Assembly (NCBI RefSeq): GCF_003473485.1
Contig: NC_053043.1
Span: 2,676,001-2,740,000 of the forward strand
Direction: 5' to 3'
Source: Medicago truncatula
Lineage: Eukaryota > Streptophyta > Magnoliopsida > Fabales > Fabaceae
DNA: 64,000 nucleotides
Part shown: positions 1 to 12,400 of the stretch, piece by piece
How positions within the stretch are numbered: position 1 is the first letter of the stretch
How the letters are laid out: each line of letters starts with the position of its first letter
Program-made: the position numbers and the translations under genes
Notes under the pieces: model-generated
The model's database searches: none
Seen by the model: only the letters and a program-made list of their open reading frames with translations
Told to the model about the DNA's origin: nothing

Positions 1-1591
1 AATAATGGAATGTGTAATGATTCGCCGCCTCTATAGACATTGTGTTCTTTGAACTTTTCTTCATGACCCAAGTTCTGAAGACTGAAGTCTTTCCTTCCTT
101 AATTACCAAATGAAATTGCGTAACGTATATGGTGCTAACTGCTAAGTCAATTTTCGACCATGTTCTGTTTTTTTTTGCGTATGTTTTCTAGAACTACTAG
201 AATTATCTGTCCCACCTGGCTGCGACACTATTGTATGTTGACTTTCTGTTTACACACACACAAACTGCAATTCTAGTTTGGTCAATGAGATATGCAAATA
301 TCAATATAATGTTATTTTACTAATTGGAACTCATCTCCTTCAACTCGAGTTAATTGAGCTATCACACTCCATTTCCACCACAAACACAAATTCCTAGTTA
401 TATGTTATTGAGAATTTTAGTTTTTGATAATCTATTTTCTTAATTTCCTCAAAAACTTTTATGAATTTTTCTTATATAAAATAACATAATAATTAAAAAT
501 TATATATATTTTTATAAATACTATAAAAATTAATTAATTTTTTGATTAAAAAAATAATTAAAGGCAAATACTATTAACTTTTCTTATACTTATCACGACC
601 GGTTGCTTTATCCTTTACCTTACTTGGGAATATTTTTTACTTTTTAGTTGTTCTTTTTCTTCTTTTGTTTGTGTTTGCTAACCATTACGTTTGTAATTAA
701 CTTTTTGTGTTCTATTTTAGCACATTTTGTGCAGATATACCACATTTTTTGTTTAATATATTCTATTTTTGTCTGTTAAAAAAATATTTATATATTTAAA
801 TGATTATTTATGAATATTTTTTTAAATCAAGCAAGAAGGATAGATATTTTATATTTTTGTTCGAGAAAAAGTACACACATCACTTTTTAAATGGAGAAGA
901 AGATAGATGAAGAGGATCTTCACTGTTTATTTTAGAGGGAGTATAGTGCACATATCTCTTGATGAAGATAATAATGCCACCGTTCCTTCTTTGACGCATA
1001 TTAAGTGCACGTTCTCATCGCATTTATTTGTCTAGGTGATAAAGCAAGTAGCAAATGATAAGAAATTTAATATTACATTATTAATGTGATCTTACCTTTT
1101 CATGGATGGAGGAGTAAATCCATGTCCATCAACCAAACAAACAATTTCATATTTTATTTTTAGGGGGATGAAGTTTTCTGCATTGTGTATGCTATAGCTT
1201 CCGGTCTTAAATATAAATAATTTTTTTAAATTTATTGAATAAATGGTATATATGATCTATAATAAAAACTATGTATATCATTTATCCAATGAATTTAAAA
1301 AGTAAAAAGTTGATTATAATTGAAAGAACAATGTTAAATAGAGTCCTAAGGCATTGGTTAAACATCTAAAAAAGTAAGTTTTCATAAAAAATGGTGTAGT
1401 CATATATACGTACGCGGTCAACTCGAAAATGTGGGTAAGCTTATCTGTACAAATAATAATTTAAAAAAGTCAATAACTTACATCATCTTTTAACATTACA
1501 TTATTGACGCCCTAAACAGAACGCAAAATAATTTTATCTTAAATTTGTAACATATGTAAAAAGTTTTGATTTTAGGAACAAACATTGCAAA
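1..1591. other. Intergenic region upstream of gene 1, no gene seen
   Basis: AT-rich DNA with no long open frame and no recognisable coding similarity on either strand. It holds the promoter side of gene 1 and one possible small foldback element near 1196-1300, listed separately. No clear TATA box or other promoter motif could be assigned with confidence. Confidence 0.5.
1196..1300. repeat. Possible degraded Stowaway-like MITE remnant
   Basis: The left end (gcttccggtcttaaatata) resembles the CTCCCTCCGTCCTAAATATAA start known from Stowaway-type MITEs. Inside are imperfect inverted arms at 1228-1252 and 1270-1296 (aaatttattgaataaatgg against the complement of ccaatgaattt and flanks). No convincing right terminus or TA duplication was found, so this is only a likely remnant. 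Confidence 0.3.
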
Positions 1592-4500
1592 ATGAAAAGT
1601 TCCACTTCTTCAAAACTCCAAATCTACTTCATCTTATCTCTATATTTTTTCAATGGTGTAATCTCTTCTGATACCTTAACTGCATCACAATCTCTTGGTT
1701 CCAACCAAACCCTTATATCTCCACAAAAAGTATTTGAGTTTGGTTTCTTCAACACAACCACTTCAAAATGGTACTTAGGTATATGGTACAAAGATGTTCC
1801 AGATAAAATATTTGTTTGGGTGGCAAATAGAGACACCCCTCTTGAAAATTCTAATGGAACTCTCAAGATTCAAGATGGTGGAAAATTGGTTCTTTTCAAC
1901 CAAACAGATAATCCTATATGGTCATCAAATCAAACTATTTCCTCTGTTACAGACCCTGTTCTTCATCTTTTGGATGATGGAAATTTGGTTCTCAAAGAAG
2001 CACAAGAGAAAAACAACAGTAACTATATATGGCAGAGTTTTGATCATCCAACAGATACTTTGTTACCAGGGATGAAACTTGGTTGGAACCTTGACACTGG
2101 TGTCGAGATTCGAATAACTTCATGGAAAAGTCAAGATGATCCATCAACTGGAGATAGTCATTTCAGTCTTGATTATCATGGTGTTCCAGATATTTACTTG
2201 TGGAACAAGCAACAAAGGGTGTTTAGAAGTGGTTCATGGAATGGTCAATCTTTTGGTGGAGTACCAATACTAAGCACAATAGCTGCTCTTAATGATAAAA
2301 TAGTTGTTGATGAACATGAAGCTTATTATTATCCTGCAGGGTTGTTGCAGTCTAATTTATCTAGACTTGTTGTGAATTCGACCAGTTCAATGGAACGTTA
2401 TGCATGGATCGAAAGCACTAAAGATTGGAACAAAGTATGGTCTGCACCAGCTCTTCAATGTGATAATTATGGAACTTGTGGTCCTTTTGGTATATGTGAC
2501 TCAAATGCTTTTCCAGTATGCAAGTGTGTCACAGGATTTGATATCAAGAATCAAAGGCAATGGGATTTGAGAAATTTCTCAGATGGGTGTGTGAGAAAAA
2601 CAGAATTGGAATGTGACAAAGATAAGTTCTTGCATTTGAAGAATGTGCAATTGCCAGAAACTAGAAGTGTGTTTGTGAACAAGAGTATGACATTGTTGGA
2701 ATGTGAAAACAAGTGCCTTAAAGATTGTTCTTGCACTGCTTATGCTAATGAAGAGATAACTAATGGTGGGACAGGCTGTGTTATGTGGAATTATAGTCTT
2801 GTTGATATGAGGCAGTTTACTGAAGCTGGACAAGATATTTTTATCAGATTAGCAGCTTCTGACGTAGGCAAGTAATTTATTCAAGTTAATTTTAGCTTAA
2901 TTAATGACTACTTTTTTCACTATTTTTTATTTGTTTTAGTTTTCTACATGGAATTGTTATTGGATCAAGGTGTAAAAACTTTGGCTAGTTAGGAATTGAT
3001 TCCTTATAATCAGGACTTTAAAAGATTGTATGCAATGGAAATTGTGTGAAATCTTGAATTTTTATGCCTATCGCCACAGGCTTCATGCAAGAAGGGCGTC
3101 TAAGGTTTCCTGAACTAGAAGCATGGCGCCTAGCTCCCACGTATAGCACCCAACACTCCTTGAAACAGAGGCAGGGCACCCAATGTCCAGCGCCCAACAC
3201 TGCGTTTTTCTCATTCCCTTGTTTTTATTTGCATCATATACTTGACGTTGGATCTTCCGATGCGTCTGCTATAATTCGATTATTTTGAAAATCACTCACA
3301 GATTTGAACTCACGTTCTCCCGAACGATTCGTCCTTAATTGGAGTTCATTAACTTTGTTTTGCTTATAGCTACTTTATGTGGATATTTTGATACAAGTAA
3401 TATACTTGTGCAATAAATTTATGTTTATTTGGGAAGAAGGCTGACTTATGCCAAACTTAATGCAAAATGATATTTTATACTTAAAAGTTAAGCTTCTTCT
3501 TTTCAGATGAAGCTGACACAGGATCTTCTGGTGGCTCCAAAAAGAATGCAGGAATGATTGCTGGAATTACAATTACTATAGTTATCCTGATTTTGGGAGT
3601 GATCTTATTCATTTTGAGGAAGAAAAGGAGATGGCAGAGAATACAGAAAGTGAATAATAGTCAGAGAGGTACTTGCACCTAATGTTCTCTTAACCATGCT
3701 ACCTATGTTTTCTTTCTTCACTACATTAGGTGATTCTTGTTGCAGCTTCATATACTGTTTTTTTTTTTCTTTCCTTTTTTCTCTAAACCAGGTAATTCTG
3801 ATAGAGGTCAGAAAACACGGTTATCTGATTCGAAGTTTTCAAATAGCAGAGAATATTCAGATGAAAGGAACATGGATGACCTTGATTTGCCACTGTTTGA
3901 ATTCCATGTCATATCAGATGCTACAAACTCCTTCTCTTTAGCTAATAAACTTGGAGAAGGAGGCTTTGGAGCTGTTTACAGGGTAAATAAATTTCCATTA
4001 TTTATATATACATTAGTACAGTTATAAGTTGATTGAATTCTGTGAAACACCGACACAAACATGAACACGAGACACGATATTGACACGTAGACATTAGTAA
4101 TAATTTAAAACGGCAAAAATAATTGAATGAAACCATGTGTTGGTGAACAGGGTAGGTTAGTGGATGGCCAAGACATTGCTGTGAAGAGGTTGTCAACAAG
4201 CTCTGGACAAGGAAATGTAGAATTCAAGAATGAGGTAAGATCAATTGCGAAGCTTCAACATCGAAATCTTGTACGGCTCTTTGGTTGCTGCATTGAGAAA
4301 GAGGAGAAGATGTTGATTTATGAATACTGTGAAAATAACAGCCTAGATTCTATTTTATTTGGTGAGTTTATATCAAGCATTGTCAAGATTATTAATGTTC
4401 ATTTGCAAAGTCTCTAGCGTATTGTGATATACTCAAATTATTGATATATATTATTCTAACAAATCAAATTCCAGATAAAGCAAAGAGTTGCAAGCTAGAT

Positions 4501-5503
4501 TGGCCAATGAGGTTCAGTATCATATGTGGAATAGCCAAAGGGTTACTTTATCTCCATCATGACTCAAGATTTAGAATCATCCACAGGGATCTCAAGGCAA
4601 GCAATGTTCTACTTGATAAAGAAATGAATCCAAAGATATCAGATTTTGGTATTGCTAGAATTTTTGACAATGATCAAACACATTCTAGTACAATGAGAAT
4701 TGTTGGAACATAGTGAGTGCTACTGTAACCAACTGCTATATTTTGTTTAATACATCATGCCATGCCTAATTGACCTCATTAATAATATATAAATCTTTTT
4801 GATATGATATGCAGCGGATATATGTCTCCAGAATATGCAATGGGTGGATATTTTTCTGCGAAATCTGATGTTTTCAGTTTTGGAGTTCTCGTGCTAGAAA
4901 TCATAAGTGGAATGAAGAATAGAGGATTTCATCAATCAGATGACCTAAATCTCCTTGGACATGTAAGCAAAAACGCCTAGTTTACTTGAATGATAATTTT
5001 CTAGCATGATTTTCGACTAGAGTTTAAAGTGTAAACCAAATTTACACATGCATCTAATGAAAATCTACTATTCAGACATCTCATCATATTATTCTAATCA
5101 AATCTTAATATCAATGATATGAAGTAGCAAAATAAAATGTTCTAGGTATGCCCTTAACATTATTTTGTGCTAATTTAAATTTTGATTATCCTATGTGTTG
5201 TGATAGGCATGGAGGCTATGGAATGAAGGAAAAGCAATGGAACTAATAGATTCATCATATGCAGATTCATACTCAGAAGCTGAAGTTATAAGATGCATAA
5301 ATGTAGGCCTAATATGTGTCCAAGAAAAAATAGAAGACAGGCCAATAATGCCATCAGTGGTGATGATGTTGAATAGCGAAACATCGTCATTGCCACAACC
5401 TAAGCACCCTGGTTTTGTCCTTGGAAGGAATCTAGGTGAATCCGATTCATCTTCAGCAGTTACAATAAACGAAGTCACAGTTACAATAATAAATGGCAGG
5501 TAG
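1592..5503 (+). CDS. Gene 1: G-type lectin S-receptor-like Ser/Thr kinase
   Basis: Predicted 840-aa plasma-membrane receptor kinase. Exons: 1592-2867, 3507-3668, 3792-3982, 4151-4361, 4475-4712, 4815-4962, 5207-5503. Exon 1 encodes a signal peptide (1-25), bulb-lectin domain (about 26-150, ending near IWSSNQT), S-locus glycoprotein region with an EGF-like cysteine cluster from Cys290, and a PAN domain (about 340-420). Exon 2 encodes one transmembrane helix (about 441-462). Kinase motifs are intact: [13 protein letters not shown]-binding Lys555 in [13 protein letters not shown] with catalytic Asp652, DFG at 670, and GYMSPEYA. Intron 1 keeps the frame only if it uses a GC donor at 2868-2869 (AG|GCAAGT); the nearby GT sites lead to stops. 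It is closest to gene 3 in this window. The start is the first in-frame ATG, directly before a hydrophobic signal peptide. The ligand is unknown. Confidence 0.93.
2868..2869 (+). other. Non-canonical GC splice donor of gene 1 intron 1
   Basis: The exon-intron junction reads GACGTAG|GCAAGTAATT, matching the strong AG|GCAAGT consensus of GC-AG introns. It sits where gene 3 has a normal GT donor (GAGCTAG|gtacgt). Joined to the acceptor at 3505-3506 it opens a frame through the transmembrane exon. Donors at 2864 or 2872 would give stops in exon 2. Confidence 0.75.
3055..3365. repeat. GC-richer repeat remnant in gene 1 intron 1
   Basis: This part of intron 1 is clearly richer in G and C than its surroundings and contains repeated 'gcgcc/gcacccaacac' phrases, which resemble fragments of plant LTR-retrotransposon ends. 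No terminal repeats or target duplications are visible. The short open frames here have no recognised similarity. Assignment as a retroelement scrap is inference. Confidence 0.3.
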
Positions 5504-6743
5504 GTAATTAAGTAACAATCGTGTCGATTATACACATTAAATTTTATTCGTGATCTTAGTATGCCAAAATTTTGTCTCAGATTCATAAAGAGACATAAAA
5601 TTTTCATGTAAGATCAGTGTATATATAAATACACAGATTTTTTTTAGTGCTCCTTTAGTGAAGTGTAAATTGAAGAGTGTTTTTTTTAGGAGTGTAAATT
5701 GAAGAGTGTTTTATTTATTGTTTGTTCCTATCCAATGTAAGACAACCTTTGTTCTGTGATTATTAGATGCTTGATGCAGCAATGTATTAGCAATTTTAAA
5801 AATGTTCTGCTTTTGACCAAAACATGAGTCTGTTGGTATTTTTTGTTATTGGGCTGTTGAGTAACATATTAGAAAAGCAAACAAGAATGTGATCTCAATA
5901 TCATTAATTTCAACCAAGTTCATCATAGTGCCATTATATAGAATAAATATGGAGTCTTCAAAAAAAAAATAAAAAATAAAGTATGGGTTATTTAAGTAAA
6001 TAATTCCTATAAATATCATAATTTTGTTTTTAGTCACTAAAAAATGGTAAATTTTAATCCTTATAACATCTTCCTTTAACATTTTTAGGAACGAAAAAAT
6101 GATGACCACAAATTTTACGGGGATTAAAAATGCTAATAAAATTTTTTATGAGGACTAAAAGTGTTGACATAAAAAAGTCTTATATATTGTATTCTATCAA
6201 GACTTTTAACAAATATAAACAAGTCTTACAGTATTCAATCAAAACATTTTAAAAGGGACAATACCGTGGTATTCATTTGATATTTCTTATGACTTATAAA
6301 ATATCCCTTGAACTTTCCCCTAAAAAACGAAAAATTCTCTTGATATTTAAAAGTAGCGTCTTGCTAATTTGTGTCCTTAGGATATAAGATAAGAAACTAA
6401 ATGTAGAAATTTAATATTGAAAATTGTGCATTCATAATCTTAAAAGTTTAAACATTTATATATCATTTATTTTTTAATTCTATTTTTAGGTTCTTATTTC
6501 GTGCCATAAGGGTACAAGTTAACATTTTTCTTAAAGGGTCTTCTTATCCTGTGGCCTTAACAAATTGTTTTAAGGAATGGATTTTATGCGACTTTTTAAA
6601 TGAAAATATACTACACCAACTCAACAATCTCATACAAATGCACAAGACCTTTTCACAATCCAACTTCTTTTCTGTCATGAAAATTGTTCATCTCACTTCA
6701 GAAATTGCTAAGAAACATACTGAACAGAAGTTAACTGCCGTTC

Positions 6744-6862
6744 GGCTTCTCCAACGCCAGTTAACTGCCGTTGGATATTTTAAGATCGGTTAAACCGATT
6801 TAAAAAGTTATTGAACCACTTTAGAAAGTATCCAATGACCGTTAACTGCCATTGAAAAAGCC
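6744..6862. repeat. Imperfect foldback with gttaactgcc arms
   Basis: The arm at 6744-6782 (ggcttctccaacgccagtta, then actgccgttggatattt) pairs imperfectly with 6821-6862 read on the other strand. The centre holds a second small palindrome (atcggttaaaccgat, 6785-6799). The structure would form a nested hairpin. No target duplication was identified, so the element class is unknown. Confidence 0.5.
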
Positions 6863-7237
6863 GAGGGATACTCCGCCATATATGTTTTTGAGCAATTTTA
6901 GAAGTGGGATAAGCAATTTTTTTATGTCATTTGCCACATATAGTTTCTCTCTTCAATGCCTTTTCTTACTAGTTTTCTCTCTTCATGGTCATCATCAAGT
7001 ATGAGATTGACATATCAATATCAATATATAGTTTAGTTCCCGAATTTTGATTTTTTCTAGTCAATTTTAAATGTATGAGATGTATAGAGACGTTTGAGAT
7101 GTATTTACAATTTTGATATATTTAATAAAACTAAAATGATCCCTCAAAAAAAAAAAAAAAAAACTAAAATGACGGGGTGTCGCACGTCACATGTCAAAAA
7201 AATGGGCGTATACTCGAGAAAAATAACTAGTGCTGTG

Positions 7238-7794
7238 ATATTATAAGAATTCTGCTCTTTATTCAAATAGTTTTGTTCGTTCTCAAAGTAAATGATCAAA
7301 ATAGCCCTACCCATGTTAACTCACGCTAGCTTTCTTCCTTTTATTTAGCTTCCTTCAAAGCTTCATTATGAGTGTCAGCAATATTCTTTCTCTTACACTT
7401 TGGTTGCACATTTTTTAATATATTCCGAAGCAACCCTATCATAATAAAGTACCTCTAGCCTTACACGTTGGTTATACTTTTTTTAATATATTATGAAACA
7501 ACCCTATCATAATAAAATAACTCTAGCCATAATAAAATACCTCTAGCCATATATTCTGAAGCTGAATAGCGCAAATACCAATAAAGAAATGTCACTTCAT
7601 TTGAAAGTAAACATAACATTATAAATGACAACACTGCCGAAGAAGCTAAATAAAAATAAGAAAACCAACGTATGAATTTTCAGTGGCGTGACTTAACTCA
7701 CGCAACGTAAGTTAACTTATGCAGGGACAATATGGACATTTATTTTGGGAACGAGCAAAACAGTTTTTATAAAGAGCAAAAATCATATTATAAG
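7238..7794. mobile_element. Mutator-type MITE with 10-bp target duplication
   Basis: A non-autonomous element of about 537 bp (7248-7784) is bracketed by the identical 10-bp direct repeat atattataag at 7238-7247 and 7785-7794. Its ends are long inverted repeats of about 75 bp: tgctcttta near the left edge mirrors taaagagca near the right edge, and gttaactcacg mirrors cgtaagttaac further in. Long inverted repeats plus a 9-11-bp duplication are the mark of Mutator-like elements. It encodes no transposase. Confidence 0.75.
7392..7549. repeat. Tandem duplication inside the MITE
   Basis: Two copies of a roughly 68-bp unit lie head to tail (cttacactttggttgcacat at 7392 and cttacacgttggttatactt at 7460, both running to caaccctatcataataaa), followed by a partial third copy (cataataaaatacctctagc). 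The copies differ at several sites, so the duplication is not very recent. Confidence 0.7.
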
Positions 7795-8189
7795 GCTTGA
7801 GCTTGAATCACAACTTGTTGCTTTTTACACCTGCTTTTGGTTATCAAATTTTAATGGAAGGAACCTTTTCACACCTGCGTGTTTGAATAATATTGAATTG
7901 AAAATTGGTACCAATGGATATATTATTTTATACAAGACTGTTATGCAACTATTCTGGATTTTCTTTTGGCATTAGGGGTGATATGATCTAGTTTATTATA
8001 ATTGAAATAATAATAATGACTTACTTCATCATCACTAATGACCTCACCATGAAGAACAGAAACAATGATCTTCCTTCAATGGTTGGCCAAAATCATTTTG
8101 TTAATTCTTTTGTGGAAAAATTCCATGGACTATTTATATCAAAGATCTTTCAAAGAAAAATACAACTCCTTGTCTATCAGATACGCGTG

Positions 8190-8562
8190 TTTTATTATAG
8201 ATGAAAGAGTGTCAAGAACAATTGTACCAAATTAATATTTTTTTTTTTGTTGCTAATTTACCTCCCATAGACCTTAATGATTGGCCAAAATCTTTTTGTA
8301 TAACTAGAATAATAAAAAAGTCAGTCCAAAAATCCCCTTTGTATATAGTATAGATAATATTGTTAATATTGTAGTGGGATAGTCATATTTTAATGAAATT
8401 TATTTATTTATAATAAAAATTTAAAATAATATTGTTAAAAATTTATTTATTTATTTATGTCAAAGATCTTTTAATAAAAATGATAAAATAATTTAAATGA
8501 AGGGTAAAATAGGTAAGAAAAAAGTCAGTGTATTCTCTTTACATATATATAGTATAGATAAA
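8190..8562 (-). repeat. Cluster of Helitron-like 5' termini
   Basis: Read on the minus strand, sequences such as TCTATACTATATATGTAAAG (start near 8561) and TCTATACTATATACAAAGG (near 8355), plus a weaker TCTATAATAAAACACG near 8200, resemble plant Helitron 5' ends. No matching 3' hairpin with CTRRT was found downstream, so these are truncated or nested copies at best. Confidence 0.35.
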
Positions 8563-8624
8563 TACAAAACTGTAAGAGTGAAGATCTGTTTTGGTCATTT
8601 ATAATTTTCGTGCATACCAATTTA

Positions 8625-8755
8625 GTCTCTCACAAAAATAAAACTCATAGTTTAAAATTTTTTATATTGGAAACAAATTAGTCTCTAACATTAAAAATGT
8701 TAGAGAGTAGTTTGAGTTTATTTTTGTCTGGAATAATTTGGTCTCTACTCTTAAT
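8625..8755. repeat. Small foldback element
   Basis: The sequence ctctcacaaaaataaaactc near 8633 is mirrored by gagtttatttttgtctgg near 8725, with flanking similarity (accaatttagtct against the complement of aataatttggtctc). This looks like a MITE of about 130 bp. Target duplications are not clear. Confidence 0.4.
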
Positions 8756-9457
8756 TAGATGATACAATTATACTTTTTTATTATTTTTTCTTTACAAACA
8801 TGACACATATATGATGGAAGGAGAACTAAACAATACAATCATTTATTATTGATAGTTGCAAAAGTAAGCATGAGATTAAAATCATGTGGAGCAATATATA
8901 AGTAATTGTTGGGTATAATAACAAGGATGGCTAATTCTAATAAGCACAAGTATTGGTGGTGTTATTACCCTTATAAGCACATGACAACCAAGAAAACTTG
9001 AGAAACAAGAACCTTTTCACTCCAGAAAGACCACTTTATCAGGTAAGTAACCCACTAGGAAACAATGGGTTTGACTTTGAGGGATGTTGCAAAAATTGGG
9101 TTTTTTTCGAAGTTTCAAATTGCAACCATTATTTTATTCCACAAGAAACTTCTGAGAAGAACACTTTCATTTTTTAAATTGATAAGGTTTTCAAATGTCA
9201 CATCCTAATAGACTGGTAAATCATCATTCAAGGCTCTTAACATTTAAAATTTCGTCCAAAGTATTGGAACCGTGTGACACTTTAGTTTTTCCACTATTCT
9301 CCATATTAGTCATACACAGTGCATTTTATAATAAGAGGTATTAACAAAACTTGTTTATACCATAAGAAACCTTTTATTTGTTTGAAACTCAAAAACCTTT
9401 CTCTTTATAATATTATTAGGACATAAAAACTGCAACTGCAATTTTGTTCCAATCAAA

Positions 9458-12400
9458 ATGAAAGTGCTAATTGTTATTTTTGTTTATGTTTGTCTATCAA
9501 TGCTTGATAAAGCATCTTATGCAGCTGATACCTTGACTCAAAATTCTTCAATTATAGATGGCCAAGAACTTATTTCAGCTGGACAAATTTTTTGTCTTGG
9601 TTTCTTCAGCCCAGGAAGCTCCAAAAAGTACTACTTGGGGATATGGTACAAGAATATCACACCTCAAACAGTTGTTTGGGTTGCAAACAGAGAAAAACCA
9701 CTTAATAACTCAAGTGGAAACTTAACAATTGGTGCTGATGGGAATATTTTACTTGTCGATGGAGTAGGTAACAAAATATGGTATACAAATTCATCAAGGT
9801 CAATTCAGGAGCCACTTGCAAAGTTGTTAGATTCTGGAAACTTGGTCTTGATGGATGGAAAGAACCATGATTCTAATAGTTACATATGGCAAAGCTTTGA
9901 TTATCCTACAGACACAATGTTACCTGGCATGAAGTTGGGTTGGGATAAGGCCTCAGGTCTTGATAGATATTTGACATCATGGAAGAGTGCTGATGATGAT
10001 CCTTCTTATGGAAGTTTTACCTACAACTTTGATCATAAAGAATTTGCTGAGTTAGTGATTCACCAAGGAAAGAACATCACGTTTAGAAGTGGGATTTGGA
10101 ATGGCGTTCGTTTTAATTCCGATGATTGGACATCGTTTATAGGAGTTACAGCCTTCAAGCCACAACTTTCAGTAACCAAGAATGAGGTAGTGTATTGGGA
10201 TGAACCTGGAGATAGATTGTCAAGGTTTATGATGAGGGATGATGGATTGTTGGAAAGATATATATGGGACAGCAGTATCGTTAAGTGGACTAAAATGTAC
10301 GAGGCGAGAAAAGATTTATGTGATAATTATGGAGCATGTGGGATAAATGGTGTTTGTAATATTGATGATGTGCCTGTTTATTGTGATTGTTTGAAAGGCT
10401 TCAAACCACGATCACAAGACGAATGGAATTCGTTTAATCGCTCCGGTGGGTGTATCAGGAAAACACCTTTGAACTGCACAGAAGCCGACAGGTTTCAGAA
10501 ATTAAGCAGTGTGAAATTGCCTATGTTGTTGCAGTTCTGGACAAATAGCAGCATGAGTCTTGAAGAATGCAAGGTGGAGTGCTTGAAGGATTGTTCTTGC
10601 ACTGCATATGCAAACTCTGTCATAAATGAAGGGCCTCATGGCTGCTTGATTTGGTTTGGGGATTTGATTGACATTAGGTTGTTTATAAGTGAAGATAGTT
10701 TACAACTTGATCTTTATGTAAGGTTAGCTGCTTCAGAAATAGGTATGCACTTAAATATGACATGTTTTGTGAACTTAAATTCTGTTTTTGCCTTAGAATG
10801 AAAGAAAGAGAGATAGAATTCAGAAATTTGTGCTCCCTTTGAGGTCTCTTTCTGATCATCTTCTCATGCAAATATCATGAAGGCAACCTGAACCGTTTGA
10901 TATGACATTTTTACACTGAACAAACAGAAACAGCATATAACAACTTATTTATTTAATTGAATTTCAATACAATTTCAAACTGTATTCTTGATCAGAATTT
11001 CTCTTTTATATTATATCAGCATACTATGAAAGTAATATATATGCTAAAACTATTGTGTTTGCTTGCTTCTTGTGAAGAGTCCACTGCTAGTGCTAGTAAA
11101 AGGAGAAAGATGGCACTGATTATTTCAGTATCCATGGCGGTGTTTGTCTTGTGTATCATTTTCTACATTTGTATGAAGTATGCTAAAGTAAGAAAACAGA
11201 AGACCACTGCTGATTTGGGTAAGATTCTTAAGCAATTCAACTTTTATTTTATTATTATTGGTAATATGAAGTTGATTTTTTCATCCAAAAGCATTTTCAC
11301 AGCTTTGGTTGATCTAGATGTATACTCTGGAGAAGAAAATTAAAAAATAAAGTAAAACTAGTTATAGCTAGTGCGAGATACAGCATATTGTGATTTAATT
11401 TTCTATTCTAAGCTCAAGCCGTGTGAAAATTGTTTTTTCTGGTAGCAGGACATAGAAACCAGAATGAAAAACAAGCGTCGCCTCTTTTTGATATAGATAC
11501 CATTCTAGCTGCTACAGACAGTTTTTCTATTGAGAACAAGATTGGTCAAGGGGGTTTTGGTCCAGTATACAAGGTACTATAATTCCTATTATTCTTTTCC
11601 ATTTAGGAGCGAACACCTATTTTTAATTCCTCTATCAACTTGAGTATTTCCACTAAAATTCAGGGTATATTGGCTCAAGGGCAAGAAATAGCTGTGAAAA
11701 GGCTATCAAAAACTTCAAAACAAGGAGTCACAGAGTTCATGAATGAAGTTGGATTGGTAGCCAAGCTACAACACCGCAATCTTGTGAGTGTTTTGGGTGG
11801 GTGCACTTATGGAAATGAAAGAATGTTAGTCTATGAATACATGCCTAATGGTAGTTTGAACCACTTCATTTTTGGTAAGACCACCAATACAAAACTTGTA
11901 ACACTTTGAGCCTTTTCTTCATTTAGCTAACATGTGCTGTAATGGCTAAGTGATCTATCATTAATACATTATCCTTCTTTAGATCCTACACAAGGTAAAT
12001 TTTTACAGTGGAGAAAACGATATGATATTATTATGGGAGTTGCTCGAGGACTACTTTATCTTCATCAAGATTCAAAGCTCACAATCATTCATAGGGATCT
12101 GAAAACTAGTAATATTCTACTTGACAGTGAATTGATCGCCAAGATTTCTGATTTTGGTGTGTCACATATCTTGGAAGGAGATAGTTCAGCTGTAACAACG
12201 AATAAAATTGTCGGGACAATGTAAGTTACATGACATGATGGACCATTGTGATTTATTTAAGATACTATAAAATTTAATAGTATGATGGATCGTTCAGCGG
12301 TAATCTTGTTGTTTGTTGATAATGTACAGTGGTTATATGTCTCCTGAATATGCGGTAAACGGACTACTGTCCCTCAAGTCAGATGTATTTAGTTTTGGAG

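Larger units (their letters stand above)
5504..9457. other. Intergenic region between genes 1 and 2, repeat-bearing, no gene
   Basis: About 4 kb without a convincing gene. The short open frames at 6551-6793, 7745-7975 and 8016-8204 show no recognisable protein features. The region carries a foldback at 6744-6862, a Mutator-type MITE at 7248-7784, several Helitron-like 5' ends around 8190-8560, and a small foldback at 8625-8755. The promoter of gene 2 lies at its right end. Confidence 0.6.

Noticed and set aside
2872-2873. GT donor for gene 1 intron 1 at 2872
   Set aside because: Joining it to the acceptor at 3506 gives an immediate stop (AAA TGA). The GC donor four bases upstream keeps the frame and matches the position used in gene 3.
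5191-5607. 138-aa minus-strand open frame over the last exon of gene 1
   Set aside because: It is antisense to a conserved coding exon and has no features of its own.
6551-6793. 80-aa open frame between genes 1 and 2
   Set aside because: It overlaps the foldback at 6744-6862, has no start context or known domain, and its composition is that of intergenic DNA.
7392-7549. CRISPR-like repeat array
   Set aside because: Only two and a partial unit, no spacers, plant nuclear context; it is a simple tandem duplication.
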